Below, in pieces: positions 16,796-26,100 of a stretch of DNA of 64,000 bases (position 1 is the stretch's first letter; the number at the start of each line of letters is the position of its first letter). A model generated the notes under the pieces. It made no database searches and was not told the DNA's origin. It was given only the letters and a program-made list of their open reading frames with translations. This DNA comes from Clostridiales bacterium. GTDB lineage: Bacteria > Bacillota > Clostridia > Christensenellales > UBA1242. The stretch is taken from contig DOEE01000003.1 of NCBI GenBank assembly GCA_003524095.1, positions 124,001 to 188,000 of the forward strand, in the 5' to 3' direction. The position numbers and the translations under genes were made by a program.

Positions 16796-18280
16796 TTATT
16801 TGATTTCTACAATCTTGACTTTCCCGTTAATCCATGATTCAAATATACCACGCATGTTGCATTTTGCACCTTTGCTAAATGACTCAATCAGTGTGTCGGG
16901 AGTAGCAATTTTAAACTTGTTATCTTCAAAGTATGTTTGCAAACATTTAATAAATTTTTCTTTGCCCAGTACATCTTTTAGGCTATCAAACATAAGCATG
17001 CCTTTGACATATGAAATGTATACATATTCACTTTCGTTGTTGTATTCATTAAGACGTCTATTCATTGATGTATCTACTTTTCCAAATACTTTGGTGTAAA
17101 CGTCAACAAAAGTCACATAACTATTTGTTGTGTTTTTGATTAACTCTTTGGTGTTTACATTATAGTTTGGATTTTCGTCATAAAACAAAACAGTTGAATA
17201 TTCAGTTAGTCCTTCATCAAGCCAGCCATAATGATACTCGTTGTTTCCGATTATTCCATACCACCATTGATGAGCTATTTCATGAACAATTACATTAATA
17301 TAATCGCTTTGAACATCAACCATGTCGGATATTAGTACAAGATTTGGATATTCCATTCCGCCATGGACAAAGTCCGATTCGACCACGTTTAAAACTTTGT
17401 ATGGATATGTTCCAAATAGTCTATTAAATGTAATTACTGCGTCAACTGATGTTCTAATAGCTTCGTTGGGATATTGGTTTTTATAGTAATAGTAATTGAC
17501 AGTAGTGTCGCCAGCCTTGTCAGAAACTACGTTGAATTTGTCAGAAAGTACTATTGCAAAATCTCTTATTGTAAGTGCATTAATTGTGTATGTATTTATG
17601 TTTTCGTTTGACTCTTGTGATGTTAGATTTCCGGACGATGCCATAACTAAATTATTTGGTGCATGCAAAGTAATACTATAATTTGCAACGTCTGAATAGA
17701 ATGGGTCACCATTGTAGTGATAACTATCTATTACAAATTCGCCGTCTTCATACATGCAAGCAATTGGATAAAAATTGGCAATATTAATTGTATCATCTCC
17801 ATATCCAAAGCGATGATTAATATTCGGAATAACAACTGTGTATTCAAAGTAAATGCTAGTGGTTTCATTTGGGCGTAAAGGTTTGTCTAATTTGACATTT
17901 GCAATATCTTCGTCATTGCCGATAATTTCAATTTCACTATCGCTACCATTAACTTGTTGTTTTGAAATATTTAGGCTTCCATAACTCGAGCCATATTCAT
18001 AACACTTTTTGTAATTAAGAGTACTAACAACACTCGACTTTGCACCCAGTCTAAAACTTTGTGGATACAAGTGAAACATTATGTTATCAAGAGTAGTGTC
18101 GGTATTGTTTTTGTAATCAACAGTTTGTTTGCATGTTAGTGTGTGGTCGTCATTATATGTTATGTCTATTGTGTATGAAGATAGATTTTTGGAAGCATTA
18201 AGCACTTCGTCACTTTTGCAACCAGCAAACAAAAATAAAACTGGAAGCAATAGCACAAGTATATATCTTTTTAGTTTCAT
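16796..18280 (-). CDS. M1-family zinc metallopeptidase, lipoprotein
   Basis: 494 residues. A signal peptide with lipobox LFAGC (Cys21) makes it a lipoprotein on the outer face of the membrane. An N-terminal beta-rich domain precedes GGMEYPN, equivalent to the GAMEN exopeptidase motif, then HEIAHQWW at about residue 334 with the downstream zinc ligand in WLDEGLTEY. It lacks the long C-terminal domain of cytosolic aminopeptidase N. It probably trims peptides outside the cell. Monocistronic, with start site GGGG 9 bases before the ATG. Confidence 0.9.
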   Translation of the reverse strand: MKLKRYILVLLLPVLFLFAGCKSDEVLNASKNLSSYTIDITYNDDHTLTCKQTVDYKNNTDTTLDNIMFHLYPQSFRLGAKSSVVSTLNYKKCYEYGSSYGSLNISKQQVNGSDSEIEIIGNDEDIANVKLDKPLRPNETTSIYFEYTVVIPNINHRFGYGDDTINIANFYPIACMYEDGEFVIDSYHYNGDPFYSDVANYSITLHAPNNLVMASSGNLTSQESNENINTYTINALTIRDFAIVLSDKFNVVSDKAGDTTVNYYYYKNQYPNEAIRTSVDAVITFNRLFGTYPYKVLNVVESDFVHGGMEYPNLVLISDMVDVQSDYINVIVHEIAHQWWYGIIGNNEYHYGWLDEGLTEYSTVLFYDENPNYNVNTKELIKNTTNSYVTFVDVYTKVFGKVDTSMNRRLNEYNNESEYVYISYVKGMLMFDSLKDVLGKEKFIKCLQTYFEDNKFKIATPDTLIESFSKGAKCNMRGIFESWINGKVKIVEIK

Positions 18281-18328
18281 AAAGTTCCCCTTTTTGAATT
18301 TGTAATTTTCGAATTTACTAAAATATTT

Positions 18329-18356
18329 ATATTAATCCGCTTGTCCGTTTATGCAA
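18329..18356 (-). promoter_or_regulatory. Probable promoter of the M1 peptidase gene
   Basis: Minus-strand TTGCAT, 16-base spacer, TAATAT, about 40 bases upstream of the ATG. Confidence 0.45.
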
Positions 18357-18428
18357 AAAAAGTAATAATTGGGTTTTGGATAACCAAGTGCCATTATCTT
18401 TATACTAAGATTGAATATACAAAAATAT

Positions 18429-18458
18429 TTAACAAAATTATTCAAAATATGTTAAAAT
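18429..18458 (+). promoter_or_regulatory. Promoter of the radical SAM gene, predicted leaderless
   Basis: TTAACA, 18-base spacer, TAAAAT. Seven bases past the -10 is the G of the GTG start, and no Shine-Dalgarno exists. Confidence 0.55.
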
Positions 18459-18464
18459 AATTTT

Positions 18465-19385
18465 GTGGAAAGATATAATCACTTAAATATGTATTTAAAA
18501 AAACGATTTGGAAAACGAACACTCAAAATTTGTGTGGACGGAAATTTTACTTGTCCTAATAGAGATGGGACAAAAGGGATAGGTGGTTGTATATTTTGCG
18601 GAAGCAGTGGTTCGGGCGAAAATATCAAAGGCAAATGTGAAGATACTCTTGACTCTATCAAAAATCAAGTAAATTTATTTTTGAATAGTTATAGGGGTTT
18701 GAGAGCGGAGCAGTTTATTATATACTTTCAATCTTTTAGTGGGACATATGATTCTATAGAAAATCTAAAGAAAAAATATGACATGGCACTAAGCCAAAGT
18801 CCCAAAATTATAGGCTTGGAAGTTGCGACCAGACCAGATTTGATTGATGACGATGTGTCTAAACTACTTGCTTCTTACAAAAGTAAGTATTATGTTTGTG
18901 TTGAACTAGGTCTTCAAACTACTAATTTAGAAATTGCAGATAAAATTAATAGATGTTATTCAAATGAAGATTTTGCGCGTGCTTGCAAGATTTTAAAGAG
19001 TTATGGTATTGATGTTGTGGCACATATAATGGTTGGTCTAAATGAGAGTGATGATGATTTAATCAGTACCGTTAAATTTATAAATAATCTAGGTGTAAAT
19101 GGTGTCAAGATTCATAATACTTATGTATTGAAAGATACTAAACTTGGACAGATGTACTTAAGTGGAGAGTATAAACCTTTGACACAAAGTGCATATGAAC
19201 TCGCGGTTTGCAAGATTATAAGAAGTCTTAGACCCGACATTATAATACACAGAATTACTGGCGACCCGCCAAAAGACATGTGTCTAGCACCAGAGTGGGC
19301 TATGCACAAAAAGTTGATTTTAAACGGAATAACAAAAAGATTAAATGATTTGGATATTTATCAAGGAGATAATTACAAAGGTTAG
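18465..19385 (+). CDS. Radical SAM protein, TIGR01212 (YhcC-like) family
   Basis: 306 residues. The start YNHLNMYLKKRFGKR and the CVDGNFTCPNRDG...GGCIFC cysteines match the TIGR01212 family, an Elp3-like radical SAM group whose role is unknown but which may act on tRNA. The start codon is GTG, supported because family members begin at the equivalent residue. There is no ribosome binding site and the promoter places transcription start on the GTG. The ldh gene follows 8 bases later, so both share the mRNA. Confidence 0.88.
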   Translation: MERYNHLNMYLKKRFGKRTLKICVDGNFTCPNRDGTKGIGGCIFCGSSGSGENIKGKCEDTLDSIKNQVNLFLNSYRGLRAEQFIIYFQSFSGTYDSIENLKKKYDMALSQSPKIIGLEVATRPDLIDDDVSKLLASYKSKYYVCVELGLQTTNLEIADKINRCYSNEDFARACKILKSYGIDVVAHIMVGLNESDDDLISTVKFINNLGVNGVKIHNTYVLKDTKLGQMYLSGEYKPLTQSAYELAVCKIIRSLRPDIIIHRITGDPPKDMCLAPEWAMHKKLILNGITKRLNDLDIYQGDNYKG

Positions 19386-19393
19386 GTGAATTT

Positions 19394-20299
19394 ATGAAAA
19401 AAATTGTAATAGTAGGATGTGGAAACGTTGGTATGAGTTATGCTTATGCAATGGTTGTAAATGGTGTGGCCATTGATGAACTTGTGCTAATAGATATTAA
19501 CAAAGAAAAAGCCGAAGGCGAAGCCAGTGATTTGAGTCATGCAATGTCCTATGCACCCAAGAATTTCAAAGTTTTTGCTGGAGATTACTCAGACTGTGCA
19601 GATGCAACAATAGTTTGTATTTGTGCAGGAAGAAACCAAAATGTAGGAGAGACAAGAACCGATTTAATTAACAAAAACAAAGATGTATTTCAAAGCGTTG
19701 TATCTGAAGTTGGAAAATCTGGGTTTAATGGCATTTATTTGGTTGCAACAAATCCTTTGGACATAATGACGGATATAACTTTTAGGCTTTCGGGATTTCC
19801 TTCAAGTAGGGTAATTGGTAGTGGAACCACCCTTGACTCGGCTAGACTTAGATATTTGGTGGGACAAAAATTAAATATTAGTCCAAAGAGTATTCATGGC
19901 TATGTAATTGGGGAGCATGGAGATAGTGAGTTTATTCCTTGGAATAATGTAATGATTGGATTAGAAAAAGCCGAAAAGTTTTTGACAAAAGAACAGATGA
20001 GTGAAATTCAAAACGAAGTTTGTAGTAGTGCCTATAATATCATTAAGAAAAAAGGCAATACCAGTTATGGAATAGGAATGTCTCTTCTCAAAATTACAAA
20101 TGCAATTTTGGATAATCAAAATGCAATAATCTCAGTGTCGGCATACAATAAAGTTAACGATTGTTATTTTTCAATCCCTTCAATTGTAAATAAATCGGGT
20201 GTTAGTCGTACTTTGTATATAACTCTTACTCCCGAAGATGAAAAATACTTGCTAAAATCAATTCAAAAAATCAAGTCGGACAAACAAAACTTACTCTAA
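19394..20299 (+). CDS. ldh: L-lactate dehydrogenase
   Basis: NAD-dependent enzyme interconverting pyruvate and L-lactate, regenerating NAD in fermentation. GCGNVGMSYA is the Rossmann loop; VLIDINKEKAEGEASDL contains the Asp that selects NAD; TNPLDIMTDI and the catalytic His in GEHGDSEF are present. At 301 residues it is slightly shorter than average (about 315). Malate dehydrogenase is the alternative within this superfamily; the substrate-loop sequence GRNQNVGETR favours lactate. A terminator follows directly. Confidence 0.88.
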   Translation: MKKIVIVGCGNVGMSYAYAMVVNGVAIDELVLIDINKEKAEGEASDLSHAMSYAPKNFKVFAGDYSDCADATIVCICAGRNQNVGETRTDLINKNKDVFQSVVSEVGKSGFNGIYLVATNPLDIMTDITFRLSGFPSSRVIGSGTTLDSARLRYLVGQKLNISPKSIHGYVIGEHGDSEFIPWNNVMIGLEKAEKFLTKEQMSEIQNEVCSSAYNIIKKKGNTSYGIGMSLLKITNAILDNQNAIISVSAYNKVNDCYFSIPSIVNKSGVSRTLYITLTPEDEKYLLKSIQKIKSDKQNLL

Positions 20300-20328
20300 A
20301 AGCCGGAATTTTCTGGCTTTTTTCTTTT
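20298..20328 (+). terminator. Rho-independent terminator after ldh
   Basis: Short stem AAAAGCC with GGCTTTTT around a GGAATTTTCT loop, followed by a T-rich tract. Confidence 0.75.
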
Positions 20329-20410
20329 TAAATTTGGATTATAAAAGTCAAAACATATTGGTTTTTTCATATATATTACAAATAATTATTTAATATATTT
20401 AAATAATTGA

Positions 20411-20439
20411 TTGAAAAAATTATTGTTTTGGGGTAAAAT
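20411..20439 (+). promoter_or_regulatory. Promoter-like sequence abutting the murB ATG
   Basis: TTGAAA, 17-base spacer, TAAAAT ends directly before the ATG at 20440. The predicted start would fall 6 bases inside the gene, so either this promoter is not the one used or translation begins downstream. Confidence 0.35.
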
Positions 20440-21354
20440 ATGAAAGTACATAATTTAAATTTGACAAAACTTAAAAAACGACTAAAGTCGAGTGAAGTTT
20501 TTGAAAATTATAATCTGAAAAATATGACAACCTTTAGGGTTGGTGGCAAAGCCAAGTATTTTTTGAAACTTTGCACAATTGAAGATTTTGTCAAGGCTAT
20601 GCTTTATTTGCAAGATATACATGCAAAAATATTTGTACTAGGCAACGGAAGTAATATTGTCTTTTCGGACAATGGATACGACGGAGTTGTAATTAAATTA
20701 TGTGGAGACTTTGAGAGAATTCAAGAGACACACGATGATATACAAGTCGGTGCTGGAGTGATGATTTCAAGTGTTATTAGTTATGCTTGTGAACATGGAC
20801 TTGGTGGAATAGAAAAAGCCATTGGAGTTCCAGCAAGTATGGGTGGTGCAACTTGTATGAATTTGGGTTGTTTTGGATTTGAAATGTCTAATATAATATC
20901 TTTTGTAGTGGCTTATGATTTAACAAAACAAAAAATTATATATTTGAATAATTCGGATTGTGAGTTTGGCTATCGCAAAAGCATATTTTCAAACAAAAAT
21001 TATATAATTTTGAGAATTGGGCTAAAACTGACGCCTTGCAAAAAAGATGTCATAAAAAACACCATGCTAGAAACTCTCAAAAAAAGAAACACCACCCAGC
21101 CAAAAGGGTTTTCGGCAGGTTGCGTTTTCAAACGAGTAGATGGCATAGTTGTATCCAAATTATTAGACGAGATGGGTGCAAAAGGAATGTCCAAAGGAAA
21201 CGCACAGGTATCCCAAAAGCATGCTAATTTTATATTAAATTTAGGCAATGCAAAAAGCACTGAAATATTTGAGTTAATCGAAGAATTAAAACAAAAATTT
21301 TTTGAAAAGTACAAAATTAAATTGGATTGTGAAATCGAATTTGTAGGAGAATAA
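20440..21354 (+). CDS. murB: UDP-N-acetylenolpyruvoylglucosamine reductase
   Basis: Flavoenzyme that reduces the enolpyruvyl group to give UDP-MurNAc, the second committed step of peptidoglycan synthesis. The FAD-binding motifs TTFRVGGKA, LGNGSNIV and GVPASMGGATCMNLG are present, as is FGYRKSIF. The catalytic-acid position, normally Ser in AGSFFK or CGSVF, is Cys228 in SAGCVFKR. The type II-like length is 304 residues. The ATG has only a GGGG stretch as ribosome site. It is first in the conserved murB-PHP-whiA-dnaE order of Clostridia. Confidence 0.94.
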   Translation: MKVHNLNLTKLKKRLKSSEVFENYNLKNMTTFRVGGKAKYFLKLCTIEDFVKAMLYLQDIHAKIFVLGNGSNIVFSDNGYDGVVIKLCGDFERIQETHDDIQVGAGVMISSVISYACEHGLGGIEKAIGVPASMGGATCMNLGCFGFEMSNIISFVVAYDLTKQKIIYLNNSDCEFGYRKSIFSNKNYIILRIGLKLTPCKKDVIKNTMLETLKKRNTTQPKGFSAGCVFKRVDGIVVSKLLDEMGAKGMSKGNAQVSQKHANFILNLGNAKSTEIFELIEELKQKFFEKYKIKLDCEIEFVGE

Positions 21355-21355
21355 A

Positions 21356-22087
21356 ATGAATTTAATTGGTGATTTTCATACTCACACGACTTATACGCAT
21401 GGGACAAGCACTATCGAAGAAAACGTGCGACAAGCAGAGAATTTGGGGCTTAAGTATATTGCCATAACCGAACACTCATATAATTCAATTTATCACATTA
21501 AACACGGTGATTTGGATAAAATGCGTCAAGACATTGATGACATCAAAAACAAATATAAACCCAAAATTTTGCTTGGAATCGAAGCGAATTTGATTTCAAG
21601 AAATGGAGATTTGGATATTTCAGATAGCGAACTAATTGGCCTTGATTTGGTGATTTTGGGCTTTCACAAAATGACAAAGGTTAAGTTGAAAGAATGGTTT
21701 AAGTTTGTACTTCCAAATATTATTAGAAAAAAGCCCACCAAAAAACAGATTGAAACTAATACTGAGGCTTACTTAAATGCAATTGAAAAACACCGAATTA
21801 GTATAATTGCTCATTTAAATTATGCCGGATGTTATGTTGATTGCGAAAAAATTGCCAAGGCGTGTGCCGAAAAAGGAATATATATAGAACTTAATGGGAA
21901 ACGCATTAATTTTTCAAAAGAAGATATTGAAAAAATGCTTAAAACAGATGTTAAGTTTATAATTAATAGCGATGCTCACAAAGTTGAAAATGTAGGAAAA
22001 AACCATAGAGCATTTAATCTAATTGAAAAATACAAAATTCCACTAGATAGAGTGGTTAATTTAAATCAAGTACCTAACTTTAATTAA
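21356..22087 (+). CDS. PHP-domain phosphoesterase
   Basis: 243 residues. Motif I is DFHTHTTYTHG at the N-terminus, followed by ITEHS, IEAN and the C-terminal INSDAH, giving the metal-binding His/Asp/Glu set of the PHP fold. It probably cleaves a phosphoester; histidinol phosphatase-like or nucleotide substrates are known in the family, but none can be assigned. It begins 1 base after murB, with the AGGAGA site inside the murB end. This gene sits between murB and the yvcK/whiA genes in many Clostridia. Confidence 0.88.
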   Translation: MNLIGDFHTHTTYTHGTSTIEENVRQAENLGLKYIAITEHSYNSIYHIKHGDLDKMRQDIDDIKNKYKPKILLGIEANLISRNGDLDISDSELIGLDLVILGFHKMTKVKLKEWFKFVLPNIIRKKPTKKQIETNTEAYLNAIEKHRISIIAHLNYAGCYVDCEKIAKACAEKGIYIELNGKRINFSKEDIEKMLKTDVKFIINSDAHKVENVGKNHRAFNLIEKYKIPLDRVVNLNQVPNFN

Positions 22088-22096
22088 GGAGAAATT

Positions 22097-23089
22097 ATGT
22101 CTTTTGCAACCAAAGCAAAGTTGGAAGTTTTGAAAGAAAATATCGAAAATGATTGTTGTTCGATAGCTTTTTTGAGTGCAATTATTAAGTGTTCGGGAGA
22201 ACTCAGTATTTCGTCTAATCATCAAATTAAAGTTGAAATATTCACTGAAATTCCCGAACTTTTTGACAAAATAAAACACATAATTGAACAGTACTACGGC
22301 AAAGTTTGTGAAATGTCTATGATGGAAAATACAAATATCTCAAGGTCGAGTAGATACAAAATAACTTTGCCTTATGATATAACAGACCAATTACTCAAGG
22401 ATTTGGGAATTATGTCAATTGACCAAGACGGAATGCTTGCTATCGAAAATGGAATTGCAGATTTTTTGATTATGGACGATTGTTGCAAACGCAGTTATGT
22501 CAAAGGTGCTTTTGTGGCATGTGCTACTAGCAATATTGTAATCAAAAATTATAATAACGATAGGGGTAGCGGTTATCACTTGGAGTTTGTATTCAATTTT
22601 GACAAAATTGCCGAAGACTTTTTGAAACTCCTTAGTAATTTTGACATAACTGCCAAAATAACAACTCGAAAAAATTCGCCTATTGTATATATCAAAGAAT
22701 ATCAATTAATATGTGATACCCTTGCACTCGTTGGAGCAAACAAAGCAGTACTTGATTTGCAAAATGAAGCGGCAATTAGAGAACTTAGAAACAATGTTAA
22801 TAGACAAAATAATTGCCTTAATGCAAATTTAAACAAAACTGTTCAAGCCTCAGTTAAACAATTAAATGCGATTAAGAATATCCAAGATAATATGGGGCTG
22901 GAGAGTTTGAGTGAAAATCTTATGGAACTAGCATTGCTAAGACTTGCAAATCCAGAAGCGACATTGGAGGAGTTAAGACAATTATCCACACAGAAACTAA
23001 CAAAAAGTGGTGTCAATCATAGGTTTGCAAAAATAATTGAAATTTCAGATAATATTACCAAAAACAAATTTAAAATTACTACACTCTAA
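22097..23089 (+). CDS. whiA: DNA-binding protein WhiA
   Basis: 330 residues. The N-terminal two-thirds is the degenerate LAGLIDADG homing-endonuclease-like domain (CSIAFLSAIIKCSGELSI, RSYVKGAFVAC), and the C-terminus is the WhiA helix-turn-helix (ATLEELRQLS...KSGVNHRFAKI). WhiA influences division, chromosome segregation and, in actinobacteria, sporulation. It follows the PHP gene by 9 bases with an AAGGAGA site. The rapZ and yvcK genes usually found immediately upstream are absent here. Confidence 0.95.
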   Translation: MSFATKAKLEVLKENIENDCCSIAFLSAIIKCSGELSISSNHQIKVEIFTEIPELFDKIKHIIEQYYGKVCEMSMMENTNISRSSRYKITLPYDITDQLLKDLGIMSIDQDGMLAIENGIADFLIMDDCCKRSYVKGAFVACATSNIVIKNYNNDRGSGYHLEFVFNFDKIAEDFLKLLSNFDITAKITTRKNSPIVYIKEYQLICDTLALVGANKAVLDLQNEAAIRELRNNVNRQNNCLNANLNKTVQASVKQLNAIKNIQDNMGLESLSENLMELALLRLANPEATLEELRQLSTQKLTKSGVNHRFAKIIEISDNITKNKFKITTL

Positions 23090-23102
23090 AAAGGATAAAT
23101 TA

Positions 23103-26100
23103 ATGGGAAATTTTGTACACTTGCATGTTCATACTGAATATAGTTTGCTTGATGGTGCGGCGAGAATTGACAAGGTTGTCAAGGTTGCCAAAGAGATGGG
23201 CATGCCGGCTCTAGCAATAACCGACCATGGCAATATGTACGGAGCGGTCGCATTTTTTGATGCATGTGTTGCACAAGGCATCAAACCTATTTTTGGTTGC
23301 GAATTTTATACTTGTGATGACTTGCATGTCAAGTCGGGAAAAATCAAACTAAATCACTTGGTGCTACTTGCCAAAAACGAAGTAGGCTATCATAATCTAT
23401 GCAAATTAAACTCAATTGCTTTTGACCAAGGATTTTATTATAAACCACGTATTGACAGAAACACTCTCAAAAAATATAGCGAAGGTTTGGTTTGTTTGAG
23501 TGCATGTTTAGCGGGCGAAATTCCACAAGCAATTTTGAATAGACAATATGATGAAGCCGAAAATATAGTTAAGTGGTTCAAAGATGTTTTTAAAGATGAC
23601 TTTTATTTGGAACTCCAAAATCACAAACTCGAAGAACAAATCGAAGTAAATTCTAGACTTAGAGAATATGCCAAAAAGTACAACATAAAAACTGTTGCTA
23701 CAAATGACGTGCATTATATTTATAGAGAGGACTCAGTAACGCAAGATGTTCTTATGTGCGTACAAATGAGTAAGACTATTGATGACCCAGATAGAATGAA
23801 GTTTCCAAATGATGAGTTTTATCTAAAAAGTCCCGAAGAAATGGCGGAAGCATTTCCAAATGATGCTGATGCTTTGGAAACTACTTTGGAGATTGCGGAC
23901 AAGTGTAACTTTGAGTTGGTTTATGGCCATTACATGTATCCAAAATATGTGCCGGTCACTGGTCAAGACCCAAAAGATTACTTTAGAGATTTGATAGAAG
24001 CGGGACTTAAGAAAAAATACAAACAAGAAACACCCGAAATTAGAGAAAGAATTGAATATGAGTTGGGGGTTATTTCCAAACTCGGATATGTTGAATATTA
24101 TTTGATTGTTTGGGATTATATTAATGCTGCTAGAGAGAGGGGAATTTCAGTAGGTCCTGGTCGTGGAAGTGGCGTTGGAAGTATTATTGCTTATCTTATT
24201 GGAATAACCGACGTAGACCCTATTAAATATGGACTATTCTTTGAAAGATTTTTGAACCCAGAAAGAGTATCTGCGCCCGACTTTGATATTGACTTTGAAG
24301 ATAGTAGAAGAGCCGAAGTCTTTGAGTATGTTAAGGACAAATATGGCGTAGATAGAGTAGTTAAGATTATAACCTTTGGAACGATGGCGGCAAAAAACGC
24401 AATTAAAGACGTAGGAAGAGTTTTGAAAGTTCCATATAGCGAACTCGACCAAGTAACCAAAGCCATTCCGAATACGATTAAACGTCCTAATATAATCGCC
24501 AAAGTTTTTGGTATAAACAAAAAACCAGATGCGCCTGATGAAAGTGTGCCAGAACTTGTTGAAATGTATAATTCTAATGACGACATCAAAAAAGTTGTGG
24601 ATATTGCATACAAACTTGAAGATAGCCCAAGACAGACAGGAATACACGCTTGTGGGGTTATTATTGGTGGGGATATTTTGGATAAACATATTCCACTTGC
24701 CAAAAACGGCGACATTTTGACCAGTCAATATGTAGGCGGTGAACTTGAACACTTGGGGCTTCTCAAAATGGACTTTTTGGGACTTAGAAACTTGTCAGAT
24801 ATTAAGATGGCAATTGAATTAATTAAACAAAATTATGGCGTAAGCATAAATTTTGATGAAATGGAGTATGATGACCCCGAAGTTTACAAGATGATTTCAA
24901 CCGGAAATACCATGGCAGTATTTCAACTTGAATCGGGCGGTTTCCAAAAGTTTATGAGAGAACTTCAGCCGACCTGTCTTGAAGATATTATAGCGGGAGT
25001 GTCGCTATATAGACCGGGTCCAATGGATAGTATTCCTACTTTTGTAAAAAATAAACATAATCCTGCAGGAATACAATATGTAAGCCCACTTCTTAAGCCA
25101 ATTTTGGAAGTAACTTATGGCTGTATTGTTTATCAAGAACAGGTTATGAAAATTGTTCAAGTCTTGGCAGGCTATACACTCGGAAGAGCGGATAGTGTGC
25201 GTAAGATGATGGGTAAGAAAAAACTAAAAGACCTAAAACTTGAAAGAGAAGTTTTCCTTCATGGCTGTGAACCTCAAAATGGCAAAGCGGGAGTTGAAGG
25301 AGCGGTTAAACGTGGACTTGACGAAGGAGTTGCCAATAAACTTTGGGACGAAATGGAGAAGTTTGGTTCGTACGCCTTCAACAAATCCCATGCGGCAGCA
25401 TATGCCCATGTTACTTATCAAACAGCGTATCTTAAATGCCATTACGAAGCAGAATTTTTGACAGCGGTGCTTAATAACCGTATTACAAACTCGGATGAAA
25501 TCAAAAATTATATTAGTTTTGCTAGAGAAGAAAATATCCAAGTATTGCCACCAGATATTAATCTTTCGGATACTTACTTTACAGTCAAGGATAACAAAAT
25601 TAGATTTGGTCTTGCCGCACTTAAAAATGTTGGTGTCAATGTAGTTGACCAAATTATTAATGAGAGAAAGTTGAATGGTAATTACAAAGATTTGAATGAC
25701 TTTATTAATAGATTAGATACCGCACTACTTAACAAACGTTGTGTTGAAAGTATGATTTTGTCGGGTGCTTTTGATTGCTTTGGAGTTAAACGTAGTCAAA
25801 TGATGCGTGTTTATCCTCAAATTATCGAAAAAGTTGTGTCTGATAGAAAGAGACAAGCAACAGGACAATTTAGTATGTTTGGCGATGTTCTCAAAGATGA
25901 TGCAATAAATATTATTGCCATGCCAAATATTCCCGAATATGATGACCAAACAAAACTAAAACTCGAAAAAGAAGTTGTGGGAATTTATATCTCGGGACAT
26001 CCTCTTGCAAACTACGTAGATATATTTAAATCATTTAACTTTAATGGCGGAATGTTGCAAGTCAATGACGAATCGGCTGATGATGACGATGAACAAGATG

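Noticed and set aside
24191..24752. Two long open frames antisense to dnaE
   Set aside because: They are mirror frames of a strongly conserved polymerase core, lack ribosome sites and have low-complexity translations.
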